NCBI GenBank assembly: GCA_035499415.1
Contig: DATJYV010000010.1
Span: 1 to 11,479, forward strand
Origin: DATJYV01 sp035499415
GTDB taxonomy: Bacteria; Bacteroidota; Ignavibacteria; UBA10030
Direction of reading: 5' to 3'
DNA length: 11,479 bases
Shown: one piece after another, positions 5,809-11,479 of the stretch
Position numbering within the stretch: the first letter of the stretch is position 1
How the letters are laid out: each line of letters opens with the position of its first letter
Notes under the pieces: generated by a model
Told to the model about the DNA's origin: nothing
The model's input: the letters and a program-made list of their open reading frames with translations, nothing else
The model's database searches: none
Program-made: the position numbers and the translations under genes

Positions 5809-7722
5809 ATGAAACTCGAATCGAACATCCCTTCGGGTCCGATCGACAAGAAATGGTCGAACCATCGTTTCTCGATGAAGCTCGTCAATCCGGCGAACAA
5901 GCGAAAATATACGGTCGTCGTCGTCGGGACCGGGCTTGCAGGGGCATCTGCGGCGGCTTCCCTCGCCGAGCTTGGCTATAACGTCATCGCACTGTGCTAC
6001 CATGAATCGCCGCGACGGGCGCACAGCATTGCGGCACAGGGGGGGATCAACGCGCCCAAAAATTATTCGAATGACGGCGACAGCGTCTACCGGCTCTTCT
6101 ACGATACGGTCAAGGGGGGGGATTACCGGGCGCGGGAAGCGAACGTGTATCGCCTCGCCGAAGTAAGCGGCAGCATCATCGACCAGTGCGTCGCCCAGGG
6201 AGTACCGTTTGCCCGCGACTATGCGGGATATCTGGACAACCGTTCATTCGGCGGCGCGCAGGTCGCCCGGACGTTCTATGCCCGCGGCCAGACGGGACAA
6301 CAATTGCTCCTCGGCGCATATTCGGCTCTCTGCCGACAAATCGACGCGGGGAAAGTAAAATTCTTCGACCGGCGCGAGATGCTCGAGCTGGTGGTGGTGG
6401 ACGGACAGGCGCGGGGGATTGTCGCACGCAATCTTCGGACCGGCGCGATGGAGTCGTATGCCGGCGAGGCGGTCGTTCTGGCGACCGGGGGCTACGGAAA
6501 CGTCTTTTATCTTTCGACGAACGCCAAGGCGAGCAATGCAACGGCGATCTGGCGGGCGTACAAGAAAGGGGCGTTTTTCGCGAACCCCTGCTACACCCAG
6601 ATTCATCCGACGTGCATACCGGTTTCCGGCAGTCACCAGTCGAAACTGACCTTGATGAGCGAAAGCCTGCGGAACGACGGAAGAGTGTGGGTTCCGAAGA
6701 GGCAGGGAGATACGAGAAAGCCGGCGGATATTCCTGAGAATGAGCGTGATTATTATCTCGAGCGGCTCTATCCATCGTTTGGAAATCTCGTTCCGCGCGA
6801 CGTTGCTTCGCGGCGCGCGAAAGAAATGTGCGACGAAGGGCGCGGCGTCGGGCCGACGAAGCTGGCGGTGTATCTCGATTTTGCGGAGGCGCTCCAGCGG
6901 CTTGGGACGGAGGTGATACGCGAACGGTACGGGAACTTGTTCGACATGTACAAGCTCATCACGGCGGAAGACCCGTACAAAACGCCGATGCGGATCTACC
7001 CCGCGATCCATTACACGATGGGAGGGTTGTGGGTGGATTACAATCTGATGAGCACGATTCCGGGCCTCTTCGTTATCGGGGAGGCAAATTTCTCCGACCA
7101 CGGCGCAAATCGGCTGGGTGCGAGCGCGCTCATGCAGGGATTGGCGGACGGATATTTCATTCTGCCGTACACGATCGGGGATTATCTTTCGACGATGAAG
7201 TCGAAGCCGGTGAAAAACGACGCTCCCGAATTCAAGGCGGAAGAACGATCCGTCGACGACCGGGTGAGGAAGATTCTGAAAGTCAACGGAAGCAGGACGG
7301 TGGACGAGATTCACCGGGATCTGGGGAAGATCATGTGGGACGACGTCGGGATGGCGCGGAACGCGAAGGGTCTCAGGAACGCGCTGGAGAAAATCCCGGA
7401 ACTTCGCAAACAATTCTGGGAAGAGGTGAAGGTGACAGGGTCGGGAAGCGACCTGAATATGGAGCTGGAGAAAGCAGGGCGGGTGGCGGATTTTCTGGAA
7501 TTGGGAGAACTTGTGGCCCGGGACGCCCTGCATCGGGACGAATCGTGCGGGGGTCATTTCCGGGAGGAGTATCAGACCGACGAGGGCGAAGCAAAACGGA
7601 ACGACAAGAAGTTCGCCTACGTTGCAGCATGGGAATTTGCGGGCGAAAAGAAAGCGCCGCGCCTGAATCAGGAGAAGCTCGTGTTCGAGGAAGTGCATCT
7701 GACGCAGAGGAGCTATAAGTAA
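5809..7722 (+). CDS. sdhA: Succinate dehydrogenase/fumarate reductase flavoprotein subunit
   Basis: A 637-residue flavoprotein, the catalytic subunit for succinate/fumarate interconversion. Near the N-terminus is the FAD dinucleotide-binding loop VVGTGLAGASAA (G40, G42, G45), then AHSIAAQGGINA, where H72 is the expected covalent FAD attachment histidine. Active-site segments include IHPTC (H266), SESLRNDG (E285, R288) and SDHGANRLGASAL (H431, R435). The C-terminal capping region has DESCGGHFREEYQTDEGE. Length is that of the type-B enzyme found with a single cytochrome b subunit. Genes run C-A-then B, the usual order, but an unrelated ORF with flanking repeats separates sdhA from sdhB. The hexamer array starts 6 bases after the TAA. 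Confidence 0.97.
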   Translation: MKLESNIPSGPIDKKWSNHRFSMKLVNPANKRKYTVVVVGTGLAGASAAASLAELGYNVIALCYHESPRRAHSIAAQGGINAPKNYSNDGDSVYRLFYDTVKGGDYRAREANVYRLAEVSGSIIDQCVAQGVPFARDYAGYLDNRSFGGAQVARTFYARGQTGQQLLLGAYSALCRQIDAGKVKFFDRREMLELVVVDGQARGIVARNLRTGAMESYAGEAVVLATGGYGNVFYLSTNAKASNATAIWRAYKKGAFFANPCYTQIHPTCIPVSGSHQSKLTLMSESLRNDGRVWVPKRQGDTRKPADIPENERDYYLERLYPSFGNLVPRDVASRRAKEMCDEGRGVGPTKLAVYLDFAEALQRLGTEVIRERYGNLFDMYKLITAEDPYKTPMRIYPAIHYTMGGLWVDYNLMSTIPGLFVIGEANFSDHGANRLGASALMQGLADGYFILPYTIGDYLSTMKSKPVKNDAPEFKAEERSVDDRVRKILKVNGSRTVDEIHRDLGKIMWDDVGMARNAKGLRNALEKIPELRKQFWEEVKVTGSGSDLNMELEKAGRVADFLELGELVARDALHRDESCGGHFREEYQTDEGEAKRNDKKFAYVAAWEFAGEKKAPRLNQEKLVFEEVHLTQRSYK

Positions 7723-7728
7723 GAAGCA

Positions 7729-7788
7729 GGTAAAGGTGAAGGTAAAGGTAAAGGTGAAGGTAAAGGTAAAGGTAGAGGCAAAGGGGGA
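7729..7788 (+). repeat. Tandem hexamer array (GGTAAA/GGTGAA) with 18-bp super-period
   Basis: Ten hexamers start at 7729: GGTAAA, GGTGAA, GGTAAA, GGTAAA, GGTGAA, GGTAAA, GGTAAA, GGTAGA, GGCAAA, GGGGGA. Bases 7729-7746 and 7747-7764 are identical 18-mers, and 7765-7782 is a degenerate third copy. The strand is almost all purine plus one T per unit. Units such as AAAGGTGA resemble Shine-Dalgarno sequence. It fills the gap between the sdhA stop and the TTG of the inserted ORF and is repeated in inverted form after that ORF. Confidence 0.92.
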
Positions 7789-7796
7789 TTGGGGGA

Positions 7797-8159
7797 TTGT
7801 ACAAGTCGTTCAGAGATATGCCCGTTTGGCAGGAGGCAATGGACGTTGCGGCGGAGATTTACCGGGTTAGCGAATTGCTTCCCAGAGAAGAAAAGTATGG
7901 CCTGAGGGCGCAACTGAGGCGAGCGGCCGCGAGTATTTCCGCGAATATCGCGGAAGCGTTTGGGAGAAATCACACGCGAGACAAGGTAAATTTCTATTTT
8001 TATGCCCGAGGTTCAGTAAACGAAACACAGAATCACCTGCTGTATGCGATGAGAGTCGGTTACCTGAGGAACGAAGAAGTCTCAGCACTTGACCGACGAC
8101 TCGACAAGATTTACGGTGACCTGAACAAAATTATCGTCAGCTATAAAGCGAAATACTAA
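7797..8159 (+). CDS. Four helix bundle protein (23S rRNA intervening-sequence protein family)
   Basis: A 120-residue protein of the 'four helix bundle'/S23-type family (TIGR02436-like), first known from ORFs inside 23S rRNA intervening sequences and related in fold to the Avd accessory protein of diversity-generating retroelements. Family blocks are complete: FRDMPVWQEAMDVA (5-18), EEKYGLRAQLRRAAASISANIAE (31-53), the FYFYARGSVNE block (67-77), and a C-terminal helix ending SYKAKY. The function is not established; a basic, RNA- or DNA-binding pentamer is the usual suggestion. The start is TTG 7797 (G-rich GGGGGA upstream); an in-frame TAG at 7773 limits any further extension, and ATG 7818 would cut into the conserved block. 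It has no link to succinate metabolism, which marks it as an insertion between sdhA and sdhB. The right repeat arm starts one base after its stop. Confidence 0.93.
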   Translation: MYKSFRDMPVWQEAMDVAAEIYRVSELLPREEKYGLRAQLRRAAASISANIAEAFGRNHTRDKVNFYFYARGSVNETQNHLLYAMRVGYLRNEEVSALDRRLDKIYGDLNKIIVSYKAKY

Positions 8160-8188
8160 CCTCATCTACCTCTACCTATTCCTTTACC
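8160..8188 (-). repeat. Inverted, degenerate copy of the hexamer array
   Basis: On the minus strand this reads GGTAAA (8188-8183), GGAATA, GGTAGA, GGTAGA, then TGAGG: four to five units of the same 6-bp period found at 7729-7788, in opposite orientation. On the plus (mRNA) strand it is a pyrimidine tract that ends 6 bases before the sdhB ATG and is complementary to the left array. Confidence 0.8.
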
Positions 8189-8194
8189 TCTCCG

Positions 8195-8935
8195 ATGAAT
8201 CTCACCCTCCACGTCTGGCGTCAGAAGAATGCCTCCAGTGCGGGCGCGTTCAAGACCTATTCAGCCACGAACGTCTCGCCCGACATGTCGTTCCTCGAGA
8301 TGCTGGATGTCGTGAACGCCGGCCTGGTGAAAAAAGGGGAGGAGCCGATTGCGTTCGACCACGACTGTCGTGAGGGGATTTGCGGGAGCTGCGGGATGAT
8401 GATCAACGGCCGGGCGCACGGTCCGGGCCGCGGCGCCGCAACGTGTCAGCTGCACATGCGCTCGTTCAAGGACGGCGACACAGTCGTTATCGAGCCGTGG
8501 CGGGCGAAACCCTTTCCGGTGATCAAGGACCTCATCGTCGACCGGTCTGCATTCGACCGGATTATGGAGGCGGGGGGATACGTTTCTGCGAAGACCGGTG
8601 GAATTCCGGATGGGAATGCAGTGCCGGTTCCCAAGCCGGACGCGGACGAGGCCTTCGACGCCGCCGCGTGCATCGGGTGCGGAGCGTGCGTCGCGGCGTG
8701 TCCGAACTCCTCGGCGATGCTCTTCGTCAGCGCAAAGGTTTCACATCTTGCGCTCCTGCCGCAAGGCCAGGTGGAACGAAAAGAGCGGGTGCTGAGGATG
8801 GTGGAGCAGATGGATGAGGAGGGATTTGGAAACTGCTCGAATAACTACGCGTGCGAAGCGGAGTGCCCGAAGGAAATTTCCGTGACCCACATTGCGCGGA
8901 TGAACCGCGAGTACCTGCGGGCGAAGCTTACGTAA
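8195..8935 (+). CDS. sdhB: Succinate dehydrogenase/fumarate reductase iron-sulfur subunit
   Basis: A 246-residue electron-transfer subunit linking SdhA flavin to the SdhC haems and quinone. The N-terminal plant-type ferredoxin domain has C58, C63, C66 and C84 for [2Fe-2S] (DCREGICGSCGMMINGRAHG). The C-terminal domain has C159, C162, C165 and C224 for [4Fe-4S], and C169, C214 and C220 for [3Fe-4S] (ACIGCGACVAACP; NCSNNYACEAECP). All cluster cysteines are present, so the protein should be functional despite the upstream insertion. No Shine-Dalgarno is visible: the 30 bases before ATG 8195 are a pyrimidine-rich repeat arm. Translation may rely on coupling, leaderless-like initiation or structural juxtaposition with the purine array. 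It is the last gene of the plus-strand block. Confidence 0.96.
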   Translation: MNLTLHVWRQKNASSAGAFKTYSATNVSPDMSFLEMLDVVNAGLVKKGEEPIAFDHDCREGICGSCGMMINGRAHGPGRGAATCQLHMRSFKDGDTVVIEPWRAKPFPVIKDLIVDRSAFDRIMEAGGYVSAKTGGIPDGNAVPVPKPDADEAFDAAACIGCGACVAACPNSSAMLFVSAKVSHLALLPQGQVERKERVLRMVEQMDEEGFGNCSNNYACEAECPKEISVTHIARMNREYLRAKLT

Positions 8936-8967
8936 TCCCACCCCACCTAATTCATCCAAGTGGCGTT

Positions 8968-8988
8968 ATTCCGGACTTGCTCCGGAAT
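8968..8988. repeat. Palindromic repeat element 1
   Basis: ATTCCGGA (8968-8975) and TCCGGAAT (8981-8988) form a perfect 8-bp hairpin around CTTGC. The first half, TTATTCCGGACTTG, is shared in slightly changed form by the two palindromes downstream, so this looks like a copy of a dispersed REP-like intergenic repeat. There is no T-tract, so it is not a typical intrinsic terminator. Confidence 0.6.
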
Positions 8989-9019
8989 CTGTCCTTCTAA
9001 TCCTCAGTCGGGCGCATAA

Positions 9020-9080
9020 TGTCAGATCCTGAAACTCAGCCAGAGGCTGATGGGCCTTCGGCCCAAAGTTCAGGATGACG
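9020..9080 (-). repeat. Palindromic repeat element 2, cloverleaf-like
   Basis: An outer stem ATCCTGAA (9026-9033) / TTCAGGAT (9069-9076) encloses two small hairpins: CAGCC-AGA-GGCTG (9037-9049) and GGGCC-TTC-GGCCC (9052-9064). Read on the minus strand it starts CGTCATCCTGAACTTT, the same opening as elements 1 and 3, so it is an inverted copy of the same family. This pattern (GTCATCCTGAACTT... TTCAGGATCT) is typical of short dispersed intergenic palindromes. It has no coding content. Confidence 0.6.
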
Positions 9081-9109
9081 AAGCTATTTTTGCTTGCATC
9101 CCCGGCAAT

Positions 9110-9156
9110 CGTCATTCCGAACTTGCCCGGCGAATCCTTTCCGGGTTTCGGATTCC
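9110..9156. repeat. Palindromic repeat element 3
   Basis: An outer stem ATTCCGAA (9114-9121) / TTCGGATT (9147-9154; 7 of 8 pairs) encloses CCCGG (9126-9130) / CCGGG (9141-9145). It opens CGTCATTCCGAACTTG, closely matching element 1 (CGTTATTCCGGACTTG). It is the third copy of one family within about 190 bases. Confidence 0.55.
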
Positions 9157-9191
9157 GTCCTTTCAATCCCCCGCCAAACGCCTTTAAAATC

Positions 9192-9230
9192 GAAAAGGCG
9201 ACCCCTCCCCCAGGAATCGCCTTTTCTTTT
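9192..9230 (+). terminator. Intrinsic terminator after sdhB
   Basis: GAAAAGGCGA (9192-9201) pairs perfectly with TCGCCTTTTC (9217-9226), and the plus strand continues TTTT. On the minus strand the stem is followed by CGATTTT, so it may also end transcripts of the convergent kinase/regulator genes. It lies about 260 bases past the sdhB stop. Confidence 0.65.
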
Positions 9231-9307
9231 CGAAATCATGACTCCCTCACCAGGACGGGAATCAGATTTCCTTCATGCGCAAGATAAAACGGGGGAAGGC
9301 GTTTCGC

Positions 9308-9331
9308 AATCACGCGTTCGCGTGATTTTTT
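9308..9331 (+). terminator. Second terminator-like hairpin
   Basis: AATCACGCG (9308-9316) and CGCGTGATT (9319-9327) pair perfectly (in practice 8 bp with a GTTC loop), followed on the plus strand by TTTT (9328-9331). It sits 14 bases beyond the end of the minus-strand response regulator gene. The T-tract polarity favours stopping plus-strand transcripts before they run into the convergent gene. Confidence 0.6.
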
Positions 9332-9345
9332 GGGAGGGGGACCGA

Positions 9346-10020
9346 TTAGAGAATGCGCTCACGGAGGGCTTTCGCGACCGCGAGGCTCCGTGTGTGCACG
9401 TGCAGTTTCTGGTAGATGGCTCGGATGTGGGAATCGACTGTGTGGTAACTTACGAAGAGCGTGTCCGCTATCTTCTTCTTGGTCATGCCGTCGACCACGA
9501 GATCGAGAATTTCCTTCTCCCGCGCTGTCAATTGGTAGTCCGCTCGAGGCGCGTTTCGATGGGCGAACATCGCGAGGACCTTGCGTGCGATCTGGCCGTT
9601 CATCGGCGCTCCTCCGCTCAGGACCTCGTTGACCGCCCCGACAATAGTCCCTTCAAACGAGGCCTTCAGCAAGTACCCCGACGCCCCTGCGCAGATCGCG
9701 TTGAACACGTGGTCGTCATCGTCGTAGACGGTAAGGATCACGACCTGACATTCGGGGGCCAGTTGTTTGAGCAACTTGACTCCCTCGACACCGTCCATCC
9801 CCGGCAGCCCGATGTCGAGGAGGATGACCGACGGCGCGGAGCCCAAGCGAAGCGCGTCGATTGCATCCTCGCACCTCGAAAATGTCGACTGACACTCGAA
9901 TGCATCCGAATCATTCAGGAGCATGGCGAGGTTTCGCCGAAACGGGGCGTTATCTTCCACCACCCATACCGCTTTCCGTGAGCCCTTGTGGCTCGCCTGC
10001 CGCCTCACGGTTCTTTTCAT
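9346..10020 (-). CDS. NarL/FixJ-family response regulator (REC + LuxR HTH)
   Basis: A 224-residue DNA-binding response regulator. The receiver domain (about 16-135) has the acidic pair E22/D23 (VVEDN), phospho-acceptor D69 (LLDIGLPGMDG), the switch threonine T97 (ILTVYDDDD) and K119 (YLLKA). The LuxR-type helix-turn-helix occupies about 163-220 (LTAREKEILDLVVDGMTKKKIADTL... TVDSHIRAIYQKLHVHTR). All signalling residues are intact. Its ATG overlaps the stop of the upstream sensor kinase by 4 bases (ATGA), so the two form a translationally coupled cognate pair. A basic 15-residue N-terminal extension precedes the REC domain; a later start is possible, but ATG 10020 fits the coupling. Target genes are unknown. 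Confidence 0.94.
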   Translation of the reverse strand: MKRTVRRQASHKGSRKAVWVVEDNAPFRRNLAMLLNDSDAFECQSTFSRCEDAIDALRLGSAPSVILLDIGLPGMDGVEGVKLLKQLAPECQVVILTVYDDDDHVFNAICAGASGYLLKASFEGTIVGAVNEVLSGGAPMNGQIARKVLAMFAHRNAPRADYQLTAREKEILDLVVDGMTKKKIADTLFVSYHTVDSHIRAIYQKLHVHTRSLAVAKALRERIL

Positions 10021-11479
10021 AGGCTCAACGGAACAGTGATGGTACAGCGCGTCCCGGATCCGGGACCGCCGTCGAACTGAACACCGGCACGAATCCGCGC
10101 TGCCCGGTTTTCGATATTCCCGAGACCGCTGCCGCCCGACTCCGCCCCGGCGTCAAACCCCCTTCCATCATCCTCGACGACCACGGTGAGCATGCGCCGG
10201 TCCAAAGAGACGTTGATACGGGCGCGCGCTGCATTCGAATGTTTGACGATGTTGTGAAGAAGCTCCTTGAACATCAGGTACAGATTTCGACGCATCTCGG
10301 GTTCGAGGTTCCTGGGTGGTTCCATCAGCGAGACGGTGAACGAAAAATCAATATTCCTGAGGAAAAGATTGGCACAATCCCGCATCTGATAGATAAGGCT
10401 CCCGAGGGAGTCCTTGTTCGGATTCACATACCAAACGATTTCGCGGAGCACAGCCGCGGTCGCCAGAGCGGTGTTCGTGATTTCCAGGACGTCTCCGCGC
10501 AGATAACGCGGAAACTGCGGCTGGCGACGCAATCGCTGGCTGATCAATGCGATGCTTCCGAGGTTGCTGCCGACTTCGTCGTGGAGGTCGCTCGCAATCC
10601 TGTCGCGGTCGCGCTTTATTTCCTCCGTGTGTCTCCGCAGCCGGGCAAAAACAACGAGCAACAGGGCGGCCACACAAGTGGAGAGAACGACGACCGGCCA
10701 CAGGAAGAGGGGATGGAGATAGAACGCGGGGGGAATGACAAGCGAGAGCGAGGCGCCGGCGGGGTCGTATCCGCCGAACACATCCTTTGCCTGGACAATG
10801 ATGGTGTGGGGACCTTCGCCAAGGTCCACGAGATACGCATGCCTGGACTTGCCCCAAGCGGTCCACGACCCGTTGTCCACCCGGCAACGATTCTCAATCT
10901 GCTCCGGGCTGACAGACCCTTCCCACGCGTAATCGTTCCACTGGAGGTATGCCCGGTCGTTGTTGATCACCGGCTCGTCAAATTCGACCAGCACAGGACG
11001 GCGCGAATCGCGCGGATCGAGAATGTACGCACCTCTTCCTTCCGTCCCGACGATGACATTTCCTCCGGTCGGAAAAACGGCGCTCACATCCTTCATCACA
11101 AGTCCCGTTACGACCGAATAGCATCTCCATATTCCCTTCTCGAAACACCATAATCCCCGTCGCGTCGCCAACCACTGCCGGCCTGCGCTATCCGATCGCA
11201 TGTCCTGGATATCGAAGTGTCCGCTATTTTCAGGTTGCGCAAAAATGGCCGTCTTCCCGTTCGTATCGATCCAGCCGATCTGACTTCCGTCCGAGAACCA
11301 GACATTCGTATCGGGATCGGTCGTCAGGAAGCGAATCGACGACCGCATTCCAAGCGCATCGTTTCTCCAAAGTCGCTGGGTTCCATTCCGAATTTCCGTG
11401 AGACCGCTGTCCGTCGCGAGCCACTCTGAACCGTCAACCGCCTGGCACACGGCCGAGGCAGTCCTGGAGCGCATCGGCA
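10017..11479 (-). CDS. Sensor histidine kinase with propeller and Y_Y_Y domains, 5' end outside window
   Basis: The frame is open to the right edge, so the N-terminus is missing; the first visible ATG (11474) lies inside propeller repeats and is probably not the true start. Order of parts: two-component-regulator propeller repeats (about 11479-10990; EWLATDSGLTEI, VWFSDGSQIGWID, QWLATRRGLWCFEKG), a Y_Y_Y domain (about 10930-10740; WTAWGKSRHAYLVDLGEGPH), one TM segment (about 10710-10640), and HisKA_3 with the phospho-acceptor His at 10581-10583 in SDLHDEVGS. The HATPase_c domain follows, with N-box ELLHNIVKHSNA, G1 VEDDGRGFD and G2 GSGLGNIENRA. It is a periplasmic sensor of the hybrid-like family common in Bacteroidota, where such propellers often sense glycans; the ligand here is unknown. 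It phosphorylates the coupled NarL-type regulator by inference. Confidence 0.95.
   Translation of the reverse strand, partial: PMRSRTASAVCQAVDGSEWLATDSGLTEIRNGTQRLWRNDALGMRSSIRFLTTDPDTNVWFSDGSQIGWIDTNGKTAIFAQPENSGHFDIQDMRSDSAGRQWLATRRGLWCFEKGIWRCYSVVTGLVMKDVSAVFPTGGNVIVGTEGRGAYILDPRDSRRPVLVEFDEPVINNDRAYLQWNDYAWEGSVSPEQIENRCRVDNGSWTAWGKSRHAYLVDLGEGPHTIIVQAKDVFGGYDPAGASLSLVIPPAFYLHPLFLWPVVVLSTCVAALLLVVFARLRRHTEEIKRDRDRIASDLHDEVGSNLGSIALISQRLRRQPQFPRYLRGDVLEITNTALATAAVLREIVWYVNPNKDSLGSLIYQMRDCANLFLRNIDFSFTVSLMEPPRNLEPEMRRNLYLMFKELLHNIVKHSNAARARINVSLDRRMLTVVVEDDGRGFDAGAESGGSGLGNIENRAARIRAGVQFDGGPGSGTRCTITVPLSL

Larger units (their letters stand above)
7759..8188. mobile_element. Candidate cassette: inverted hexamer repeats bounding a four-helix-bundle ORF
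   Basis: The left arm (7759-7787) and the reverse complement of the right arm (8160-8188) match at 23 of 29 positions, with two perfect 8-base blocks (GGTAAAGG and GGTAGAGG). The arms enclose exactly one complete ORF, and the whole unit sits between sdhA and sdhB, genes normally adjacent. This has the look of an inserted cassette. No transposase, reverse transcriptase, attachment site or clear target-site duplication is visible, so mobility is inference. The same protein family occurs in 23S rRNA intervening sequences that are also bounded by a complementary stem. Confidence 0.5.

Noticed and set aside
6244..7698. Minus-strand open frame of 484 codons opposite sdhA
   Set aside because: sdhA is unmistakable with all active-site motifs; this is a GC-driven shadow frame with no domain.
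7729..7788. CRISPR-like reading of the hexamer array
   Set aside because: There are no spacers between units, the period is 6/18 bp and no cas genes are present; it is a simple tandem repeat.
7797..8159. Diversity-generating retroelement accessory gene (Avd)
   Set aside because: The fold family is related, but there is no reverse transcriptase and no template/variable repeat pair in the window.
7723..8194. Target-site duplication at the cassette borders
   Set aside because: Comparing the 6 bases after the sdhA stop (AGAAGCA region) with those before the sdhB ATG (TCTCCG) shows no convincing direct repeat, so no TSD is claimed.
9094..9981. Plus-strand open frame of 295 codons opposite the response regulator
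   Set aside because: The minus-strand REC-LuxR protein explains the region fully, and this frame also runs through palindromic repeats and terminators.

Overview
The window is a GC-rich stretch of bacterial chromosome with ordinary housekeeping genes and one striking insertion. The gene set suggests a Gram-negative member of the Bacteroidota/Chlorobiota/Ignavibacteria (FCB) side of the tree. Reasons are a single-membrane-subunit succinate:quinone oxidoreductase in C-A-B order, an ftsX without ftsE beside it, two lipoproteins with lipoboxes, a Y_Y_Y/propeller-type sensor kinase, and a 'four helix bundle' (23S rRNA intervening-sequence type) gene. This assignment is inference; no rRNA or other phylogenetic marker was tested.

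Layout. (1) 1-884, minus strand: a secreted glycosyl-hydrolase-like (GHL10/DUF187) protein, cut by the left edge. (2) 885-1227: a divergent intergenic region with a good sigma70-like promoter (TTGACT-17-TATATT) followed by a dyad. (3) 1228-5021, plus strand: a tightly packed run ybaB - recR - lipoprotein 1 - lipoprotein 2 - pheA - ftsX with gaps of 0 to 18 bases or small overlaps, probably one transcript. (4) 5114-8935, plus strand: succinate dehydrogenase/fumarate reductase genes sdhC - sdhA - [inserted four-helix-bundle gene] - sdhB. (5) 8936-9345: a convergent intergenic region with three related palindromic repeats and two terminator-like hairpins. (6) 9346-11479, minus strand: a NarL-type response regulator and its sensor histidine kinase, overlapping by ATGA; the kinase is cut by the right edge.

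Main point of interest. Between sdhA and sdhB lies a compact cassette. It starts 6 bases after the sdhA stop with a hexamer array (GGTAAA/GGTGAA, 18-bp super-period), continues with a TTG-started four-helix-bundle ORF, and ends, one base from the ORF stop to six bases before the sdhB ATG, in a degenerate copy of the same hexamers in inverted orientation. The two arrays form a 29-nt imperfect inverted repeat (23/29 matches) that could pair in the sdh mRNA and loop out the ORF. This resembles the way 23S rRNA intervening sequences carrying the same protein family are bounded by a stem. sdhB is left without a visible ribosome binding site. Whether this is a mobile cassette, a regulatory insertion, or both cannot be settled from one sequence.
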